Positions 1 through 8,500 of a stretch of 64,000 bases of DNA are shown one piece after another. Below the pieces are notes generated by a model, which saw only the letters and a program-made list of their open reading frames with translations, ran no database searches and was not told where the DNA came from. The position numbers were made by a program, and so were the translations under genes. How positions within the stretch are numbered: position 1 is the first letter of the stretch; the number at the start of each line of letters is the position of its first letter. The stretch is from Flavobacterium microcysteis. Lineage in GTDB: Bacteria; Bacteroidota; Bacteroidia; Flavobacteriales; Flavobacteriaceae. The stretch is taken from assembly GCF_006385255.1 (NCBI RefSeq), contig NZ_VFJE01000056.1:806001-870000 (forward strand), written 5' to 3'.

Positions 1-1263
1 GTATAAGGAGTTACTTCCTTTGGAAATGACAGGACTACCGGGTTTAAGATGAAAATCATTGCCGGCTGCATTGATAAAAAGCTGTTGCGTAGTAATACCG
101 GTTGCATTCATATTGCCATTAGTAGTACTGGTATTGCCTTGTATCAGATTGTTCATTAAGGATATAGTTCCTGAGATGGTTGAGTACTGTTTTACCTGAT
201 TGTCCCATACAAGGCTGTTGTATAAACGTATTTGTCCGTCGGAGACATGAATACCACCGGCATTTGAAGACTGGGTGGTATTGCCATATATGGTACAGTT
301 CATCATCAGCGTATTGTTGTAGCTTGCCGCAGTTGTATTCCATATCGCACCACCACCTTCTTTAGCATTGTTTCTTGCAAAAAGGCTGTTGTAAATTTTT
401 ACGGATGATTCGTTGTATATCGCACCTCCTCGGTAAGGAGCTGAGTTTTCTATAAAAGAACAGCCCAAAATGTTTACAGACGAGCCGTTGTTAATCATCG
501 CACCACCCCAACTGGCAGCTGTGTTCTGGATAAAAAGACAGTTTGTAATGATTGCATGAGAAGAGGATAAATTAAATATTCCTCCGCAGTTCGAAGTGGC
601 GACATTTAATGAAAATTTGCTGTCGGAGAGGAGTATAGGAGATGTGCTATTGTACATAGCTCCTGCTACATAAGCTATATTTTCTGTAAAGTGACAGTTA
701 GTGACGGTAAGAGAAGATGCAAAGTTAGACATTCCTGCTCCTCTGGCTTGAGTATGTGCCTGACCATTGACCGTTATGGTTGTGGTTGAAGATCCGTTCG
801 CATTCCCTTTGGTAATCGTAAAGCCGTCAAATAGGGTTTGATTTCCTGCACCTGAACTCATAACTACATGGTAAGTATTATCGGCTGTATTATTTACAGC
901 ACCGATATCCCCACTGAGGATACTTTTGTTAACTTCATAATTACGTTGTTCCAATGAAGTTTCAGTTCCGGAAAAACCTCCGTATAGTTTTACGCCATCT
1001 TTAAGTACAAAAGCATTATTACGGTTATTGGGGGCGATAGTGTTGAGATTGTCGGCAGGACGATTTGGTTTGTAAGTACCTGCCGCTACCCATATTTGAC
1101 TTGTAGTAGTAGCCTGATTGATCATTAACTGCAAATCGTCACTGGCATTACTCCATGAAGATCCGTCTTTATTGCCTGATCCGCCTTCTTTTACATATTT
1201 GATGTTTTGTGCAAAACTTGCCCAGCTCAATGTAAGCAGCAGAAAAAATGTGAATTTTTTCAT
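1..1263 (-). CDS. Secreted right-handed beta-helix surface protein, 3' part beyond window
   Basis: An open frame of 421 codons runs from the ATG at 1263 through base 1 with no stop, so the C-terminus lies outside the window. Residues 1-19 form a signal peptide (MKKFTFFLLLTLSWASFAQ) and the mature part opens with IKYVKEGGSG. The rest is rich in short N/S/T/G segments such as GGAIYNESSVKIYNS and GGAIWNTT, typical of polymorphic outer-membrane-protein and right-handed beta-helix repeats. It ends in the window with a motif like GSPVISKGSNSLY. The first 400 residues are clearly paralogous to residues 48-455 of the giant adhesin at 2589-10922, sharing IWVA.GTYKP and YGGFSG.ET. By analogy it is probably exported and delivered to the surface by T9SS, but the sorting domain that would prove this is not visible. 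The ligand is unknown. Confidence 0.85.
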   Translation of the reverse strand, partial: MKKFTFFLLLTLSWASFAQNIKYVKEGGSGNKDGSSWSNASDDLQLMINQATTTSQIWVAAGTYKPNRPADNLNTIAPNNRNNAFVLKDGVKLYGGFSGTETSLEQRNYEVNKSILSGDIGAVNNTADNTYHVVMSSGAGNQTLFDGFTITKGNANGSSTTTITVNGQAHTQARGAGMSNFASSLTVTNCHFTENIAYVAGAMYNSTSPILLSDSKFSLNVATSNCGGIFNLSSSHAIITNCLFIQNTAASWGGAMINNGSSVNILGCSFIENSAPYRGGAIYNESSVKIYNSLFARNNAKEGGGAIWNTTAASYNNTLMMNCTIYGNTTQSSNAGGIHVSDGQIRLYNSLVWDNQVKQYSTISGTISLMNNLIQGNTSTTNGNMNATGITTQQLFINAAGNDFHLKPGSPVISKGSNSLY

Positions 1264-1432
1264 TTTTTTGGTATTTAGTTGTCTTTTTATGTAAGCTTAT
1301 ATGATTTTTGAATTTGGTCTGTTTCAATCTTGCAAAAGCATTCTCGCCTGAATTTTTAAGATCAGGTGAAATTATTGAACAGTTTATATCTGTGGAGGGA
1401 TGCTCTAATTAAGAAAAGTTTTTTGACCACCT

Positions 1433-1903
1433 TTACTGCCGATTTTTACTTTCGGATAGGGTGGATACCACGTAGGTTCCATCTGTAAGATCTTCAAGGA
1501 AAAGAAGTACTTCCCCTGAGTGGGAATCCTGTTTTTTGACCAACTGTCCTAATGAGTTGTATACCTCAATCGCATTGATGGTTCCCAAACTCCGTATATT
1601 CAAATAATCTTTCACCACATTCTGATAGTATTTAAAAGTCACTTTTTGTGAATTTCCAATTGCTAGCATTACGTTTATGGTAATTGTAAAAGGCAGGCTC
1701 GAATATTGTCCGTTAGCCATTGCAACAGCATAAGGGATGGCTTCGTATTCCAATTCGGTAGCAGGAAAAAATGGGTTGATATTGTTTACGGCATCATCGT
1801 AGTCAGCCGTTTTATAAACAGAAGATAAGTGATTTCTTGCAAAGCCACAGGCGCTGCTAAAAATCAAAATAAACAATAAATAAGTAGAATGTAATTTTCT
1901 CAT
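1433..1903 (-). pseudogene. Internal-deletion remnant of a T9SS adhesin (signal peptide joined to sorting domain)
   Basis: This 156-codon frame keeps both ends of the adhesin at 2589-10922 and almost nothing between. Residues 1-25 (MRKLHSTYLLFILIFSSACG...) match the adhesin signal peptide. From about residue 35 (YDDAVNNINPF) it matches the adhesin's last ~145 residues, including the KYY.N.V.DYLNI and VYNSLGQLVK motifs of a T9SS type A sorting domain. The PNP of the sorting domain is altered to QNV. The frame ends early in SKNRQ-stop. Compared with the adhesin, one A is missing from the A-run just before TCG, and the shifted frame would continue as SAVKVVKK. It is best read as a decaying remnant. 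A small secreted protein is possible but unlikely. Confidence 0.75.
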
Positions 1904-1920
1904 CTCAAAATCAATTTAAT

Positions 1921-2530
1921 TTATTCTTAACTCTAATTTCTTTTACTAGATATAAGTGTTAAGCTGGTTTTATTCAATTAAATACGAGCTGGTTTTTACG
2001 GATATTTCCGTACGACTATAGCTCAGAGCAGGCATCATAAGCGGAATTATTTCCGAAAACTGTATAATCAGCCGACTACGATTAAAGATGAGTAATAAAA
2101 AGAATATGCTACCACGGAACCTCAGGTATGAGTTGCCGGTTTTGGGTTTTACGCTTAAAATTTTAGATAAGGTTAGACGCAGGAATTTCGATACATTACG
2201 GTTAATTGTATGTGTATTCTGTGAAATTGTAAGTTTGCTTTTGAACGGTTATCCGTTCAAAGCAATTTTTGTCTATAAGTGTGGGAGTAGTTCTTATCTA
2301 TAATTGATAAAAGGTAATAAGGTGCCGCTTCATTTTTTCCATTGCCGGATTATAGACATCCTTATATTTTGGGAAGATTTTAATGAAATCTTTTCTGTTT
2401 TGGCCTGTAATTGTTTTCATAAGTGCTTATTTTAAGATGTAAATATATATAGAATTTGTTTGGAAGACCTAATTATACACTGTTTTTAACAGTTGGTTAA
2501 CCGAAATTTAAAAAGAATTAACGTTATAAT
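1921..2530. repeat. Duplicated adhesin upstream region, copy A; no firm gene
   Basis: This stretch, upstream of the remnant at 1433-1903, is a diverged copy of 10923-11520, which lies upstream of the giant adhesin. Shared stretches in the same order include CGGAA-N4-TTCCG (near 2042), AAAATTTTAGATAAGG, a GAACGG-N4-CCGTTC hairpin (near 2244), GATAAAAGGTAATAAGGTGCCG and GTAAATATATATAGAATTT. The whole gene-plus-upstream unit therefore seems to have been duplicated. The region contains a small minus-strand ORF (2298-2420) kept in both copies. The 71-codon plus-strand frame at 2088-2303 is not kept in the other copy and is probably chance. Confidence 0.7.
2298..2420 (-). CDS. Candidate 40-residue small protein, copy A
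   Basis: This is a short frame, MKTITGQNRKDFIKIFPKYK and so on, ending in RHLITFYQL-stop. The other copy of the duplicated region (11286-11408) has a frame of identical length with the same last nine residues. Upstream on the minus strand lies TATATTTAC, a near match to the Bacteroidota -7 element (TAnnTTTG). No family is recognised. Most differences between the two copies change the amino acid, so purifying selection is not evident. The frame could be a fragment of an older gene or a leader peptide. Confidence 0.3.
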   Translation of the reverse strand: MKTITGQNRKDFIKIFPKYKDVYNPAMEKMKRHLITFYQL

Positions 2531-2537
2531 AAAACCT

Positions 2538-2569
2538 AAAAAGCACGCCCTTGATTAGGGCGTGTTTTT
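2538..2569 (-). terminator. Rho-independent terminator of the giant adhesin gene
   Basis: An 8-bp stem CACGCCCT/AGGGCGTG (2544-2551 and 2557-2564) encloses the 5-base loop TGATT and is flanked by A5 and T5 runs. It lies about 20 bases beyond the adhesin stop codon on the minus strand and could work in both directions. Confidence 0.75.
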
Positions 2570-2588
2570 CTTTTTAAGAGGTCTGCTT

Positions 2589-5500
2589 CTATTTTTTAAC
2601 GACTTTTACAGTCGATTTTTTTCCTTCGGATAATATGGATACCGCATAGGTTCCATCCGGTAGGTCTCCAAGGAATAGTCTTACTTCTACAGAATGGCAG
2701 TCCTGTGTTTTGACCAGTTGACCTAGCATGCTGTATACTTCAATCTTTTCAATGATTCCTGAGTTTTGGATATTCAGATAATCTTCTACCGGATTTGGAT
2801 AGTATTTGAAAGTCGTTTTTTGCGGCTTTCCAATTCCTAGTGTTACATTAACAGTAACTGCAAAAGGCAGGCTTGAACATTGCCCGTTAGCCATTGCAAT
2901 GGCATAATACGTGGTTCCGTTTTCTAATTCAGTAGTAGGAGATAGTGGGTTGCTATTGTTTACCGCATCATCATAGCTAGCATACCAAACAATATTTGAA
3001 GGTGTTACCACCAGGTCAGCTATAGTCGCTCCTTCTTCGAGATCTTGTATTGGTGCTCCTTGAGGAGTTGGCAATTGGTCGTTCAGGGTAATGATTACAA
3101 ATGTCCTTTCCTGGCTTTCGCATCCGTTAATTGTCTGCGAGGCATAATAAATCGTTCCGTCTACCAGAAGCGTATCGTCAGGAAGTTCCTGGATTGCAGT
3201 AGCAGAAGTATACCATCTCACTTGTGTTCCTACTATTTCAAGATCGCTTATTGTAGGATTGGTTGCCCTGCAGAATTCCTGTACGTCTTCAGCAGTAGGC
3301 GGTTCAACTGCCTGTGGCTCGGTAATGTTGAAATCCTTCGTAATTGAAGAGCCGTTTGCATCGGTAACAGTAACGGTGTAGTTGCCTGCAGCTAATCCTA
3401 TGGCCGTTGCAGTTGTTCCGCCGTTTGGCGACCAGGAATAGGTATAAGGTGCGGTACCTCCGGTTATACTAACTGTAGCCGAACCATCAGAACCTCCATT
3501 ACAAGTTACGTTTGTCTGTGTTGAGGTATCTACGACTAATCTTTCGATGATAGTAAAGTCAGCTCCGGTAAAGGTAATGTCATAGTTATCGCCTGCACTT
3601 AAAGTGCCCTGCGTGATGGCATAAATTCCCACGGATTCACCAATAGCTCTTGACAAGCTACCTGTAATGATACTTTCTGTATCTCCGTTTACGAGTCCTG
3701 TAACGGTGTAGGTCAGAGACGGATCAGTTGTTCCAAATGCTTTCGACTTGGCGTCTGCAACAATATTTAAGGTTGCTTTTGTGATATTGAAATCAGCGCC
3801 AGTGTATGTGATAACATAATTTTCTGCACTTACGGTTCCTTGTTCAATGGCATAAGTTCCGACATTTTCTCCGGCTGCTCTTGTCAGTGATCCGCTGATA
3901 ACTGCTTCTGTATCGCCATTCACCAATCCATTTACTACATAAGTCAAGGTCGGGTCTGTAGTTCCGTAAATTTTGCTGTGGGCATTGGCTGTTACTGTTA
4001 AGGCTGCCTTGTTTATCGTCAAGGTAAAGATAACATCTGCTGCCGGAGCATAAGTGTCATTTCCGGCTTGTTGTGCCGTGATATTGACTACTCCTGCTTT
4101 ATTGATTTTTAATTTCCATTTGTTACCGTCTGCACTGTCCTGAAAGGCTTCGGCTATGCTATTGTCCGCAGACACATAGCTGACTTCAAGACCTGAACTT
4201 GCCGTAGCAGTAGGTACAAAAGGTATATCTCCGTAGGTTTTGGTCATATCGCTTGCTGTAATGGTTTGGGTTAGTCCACAGCTTTGTCCGCTTGGGCTGT
4301 CGCCTGTAATGGTCCACCCTTTGGTAGTGGTTAATAAGGTTCTTGCCGCTTCGGCATTAGTGCCGTATTGTCTGCCCCCGGCTCCCAGATTACGCCCTGA
4401 TGGTGTGTATGGATTGGCTGCCCATCCTTGTAACGTAAACGAATAGTTTTGACAATCCATTCCTGAATTGTCCAGCATATTGCTCATATTTACAGCAGGG
4501 TTGAGCTTCCATTTGCCTATATTTTGGTTAAATGTTTGTGCATCATAAAACATACTGGACATATCAGTGACCTTTTGCGTGTCCCAGTTACTTATATCCT
4601 TATTAAAGCCACGATTGCGTAAAAACATATAGCTCATGTTGATTACATTTGCGGTATTCCAGCTGCCAATGTTCTGATTAAAGGTTTTAGCTTCTAAAAA
4701 CATACTCTCCATGTTGGTTACATTTTGTGTATTCCAGTTGCTAATGTCTTGGTTGAACCCAATGTTTTCCCTAAACATCCAACTCATATTGGTTACGTTT
4801 ACTGTATTCCAATTGCTAATATCCTGATTAAATGCAACGGCTTGCCAAAACATAGCTTTCATATTAGTTACTTTTTCTGTATTCCAATTGCCAATGTTTT
4901 GATTAAAGGCTCTCGTACCTTGAAACATATTACTCATATCCGTTACATTTGATGTATCCCAGTTGCTAATATTTTGGTTAAAAGCTTTTGCATAAGTAAA
5001 CATATTACTCGTATTGGTTACGTTTGATATATTCCAGTTGCCGATATCCTGGTTAAACACGTAAGCTCTTAAAAACAATGCATTCATTTTTGTTACATTT
5101 TGTGTATTCCAGTTACCTATATTTTGGTTGAATATCTCGGCCCCTATAAACACAGATGACATATTGGTTACGTTTTGTGTATTCCAGTTGCCAATATTTT
5201 GGTTGAATGATTTGGCTTCTTGAAACATACTCTGCATATTGGTTACATTTGAAATATTCCAGTTACCTATTTCTTGATTAAATGTTCTGGCACCAAAAAA
5301 CAGACCCATCATATTGGTTACATTTACTGTATTCCAACTGTTTATATTTGTAGGACTATTGAGTAATGTGCATCCATAAAACATATAAGACATATCCGTC
5401 AAGTCGCTTAAGTTGGGGATATCGGTAGCGGTAATATTTAGGTTATTACAATCGAAAAAGGCGCTCCTCATCGTGCTCCATTTGGCAGCACCCCATTGAG

Positions 5501-8500
5501 AAACATCAATTAGATTTTTAGAACTGTAACCAGCCGTAAAAGCCAAGAGATTAGTCGATTTTAAGTTAAGAGTAATAATCTCGTTTGTTGGGACACTAAT
5601 ATTGGTGTCAAAACTGTTCACAATTGTTCCACTACCGGTACTTCCACCGGAAGCTATCCAAAAATAATCTACAGATTCACCAGATAATGCAGTAATTGTA
5701 ATATTAATTTTATCTTCATAACCTGGAAAAGTTGGCTTGCTCATATCCCACACGGTAACAAAATCTCGCGTAGCGGCTGTAATAGTAAAGTCTTCTCCTG
5801 TGTAGGTAATACTGTAGTTTTCAGCGTCTAATGTTCCCTGTGTAATAGCATATGTTCCTACGGCTTCTCCAGCTATTCTTGTTAAAACACCTGTTATTAT
5901 CGTTTGGTCTTCTCCATTAACAAAACCTGCCGCTGTAAAGGTCAATGTCGGGTCTGCCGTACCATATTCTTTCGATAGGGCGTTGGCTGTTATAGTTAAA
6001 GCCGCCTTGTTTATCGTCAATATAAAAATAACATCTGCTGCTGGAGCATAAGTGTCATTTCCGGCTTGTTGTGCCCTGATATTGACTACTCCTGCTTTAT
6101 TGATTTTCAGTTTCCATTTGTTGCCGTCTGCTGTGTCCTGAAAAGCTTCAGCTATACTGTTATCCGCAGATACATAGCTTACTTCAAGACCTGAACTTGC
6201 TGTAGCAGTTTGTACAAAAGGCATATCACCATAGGTTTTGACCATATTACTCACTGTAATGGTCTGATCTAGTCTACAGCTTTGTCCGCTAGGACTGTCG
6301 CCAGTAATGGTCCAGCCCTTGGTATTGATTAAAAAATTTCTTGCCGTTTCAGCATTGGTGCCGTATTGTTTGTACGAGGCTCCTAAATTACGTCCGGTAG
6401 GAATGTTGGGGTTGTTTGCCCAGCCTTGCAGTGTAAGCGAATAGTTTGTACAATCCATTCCTGAAAAGTCCAGCATACTGGTCATATCTGCATTTGGATT
6501 AAGCTGCCAACTACCAATATTCTGATTAAAGGCAGTCGCCTGAACAAACATGTATCCCAAACGAAGTACTGAAGAAATATTCCAATGGCTTAGGTCCTGA
6601 TTAAAGGAGCTTGTACGATTAAACATGCCATGCATATCGGTTACTGAAGTGATATTCCAGTTACCTATGGGTTTATTGAATGCAGTTGCTGAATCAAACA
6701 TACCGCTCATATTGGTTACTGCGGAGGTGTTCCAATTACCAATATCCTGGTTGAAATTTTTGGCACTGGCAAACATAAGAAACATATTGTTTACCGAAGC
6801 TGTATTCCAGTTGCCAATCGGCTGGTTAAAGGAGGTAGCATTTGCAAACATCTCACTCATATTGGTTACTGCAGCAGTATTCCAACTGCTGATGTTTTGG
6901 TTAAAGGCCTGGGAGCCACCAAACATATTGCTCATGTTGGTTACTTTTGATGTATTCCAGTTGCTGATATCTTCATTGAAGACCGGTGAAAAGGCAAACA
7001 TTCCCTGCATATTTGTTACATTTTGCGTGTCCCAGTTGCTTATGTTCAGGTTGGATGCTCTCGTTCCCTGGAACATTCCTTCCATATTGGTTACATTTGA
7101 CGTATTCCAATTGCTTAAATCCTGATTGAATGCTCTGGCAGCACTCAACATATAGCCCATATTGGTCACGTTTGCCGTATTCCAGCTGCTAATATCCTGA
7201 TCAAAAACAAGGTTAGCTCCAAACAAACCTTCCATATTGGTCACGTTTGCCGTATTCCAGCTACCGATGTTAGCCGGACCTGTCCTCGATTGGCAGTTGT
7301 TAAACATGTTTCGCATAGAACTTACTGCGCTCAAATCAGGGATATCAGTTGCAGTAACGTTGAGATTGACACAATCATTAAAGGCATTATCCATACTGCT
7401 CCAGGCTGCATCACCCCATTGGGTAATGTTGATAAGACGTCGAATGTGGTTGTTGCTGTTGGCTCTGATGTTAATGGCTTTTATTTCGGAAGCAATGCTT
7501 AATGTGATGATTTCGCCGGCGGGCAGGCCTGTTATCTCGGCGGAATTATTTGTTGTCAGCGTACCGCTGCCACTGCTGCCTCCCGATGATGTCCAGGTAT
7601 AGCTGACTGGTTTATTAGGCAAAGTGGTAATACCAAAGCGCAAGCTGGTTGGAGCGTTTTGGTTTACATGCATATTCATATCCCAAACGGTAATAAACGG
7701 TCTTCCGCAGATAGTACCACTTGGGCTATCATCTGTAATGGTCCAGCCTTTGGTGGTAGTCAGTGCTGTTCTTGCTGCTTGAGCATTGGTACCGTATTGG
7801 CAACCCATGGCTCCAAGGTTACGCCCTGAAGGTGTATTGGGATTGTCTGCCCAGCCTTTGAGCGTTGCAGAGTAATTGGCACAATCCAGACCCGACTCAC
7901 TCAACATATTGGTCATGTTTACAGCAGGATTCAGCTGCCAGTCGCCGATGTTTTGGTTGAACGACTGTGCTCCGTGGAACATATTTTCCATAGAGGTTAC
8001 GTTTGCGGTATTCCAGTTACCAATATCCTGATTAAATGTCGGATTATTTCGAAACATTCCCTCCATGTTGGTTACATTTGCCGTATTCCAGCTGCTAATG
8101 TTCTGATTAAATACCTGGGCACCCCAAAACATAGACCCCATATTGGTTACTTGTGCGGTATTCCAGTCCCCGATATTTTGATTGAAGGCTTCTGTGAAAG
8201 AAAACATTCCTCCCATATTAGTTACGTTTGCTGTATCCCAGTTCCCAATATTGGCATTAAAGGCATAGGCACGATAAAACATACCATCCATTCCGGTTAC
8301 ATTTGCCGTATTCCAATTGCCAATATTTTGGTTGAAAATCAGGGCCATATAAAACATCTTTGCCATATTGGTTACGTTTGCCGTATTCCAGCTGCCAATA
8401 TCCTGGTTGAAATTAGTGGCATTTTCAAACATCCCTTCCATAGAGGTTACATTTGATGTATTCCAGTTACCTATATTTTGATTGAAGGAACGGGCTTCTC

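Noticed and set aside
2088..2303. 71-codon plus-strand frame in the duplicated leader
   Set aside because: The frame is not kept in the other copy of the leader, and it lacks any recognisable domain.
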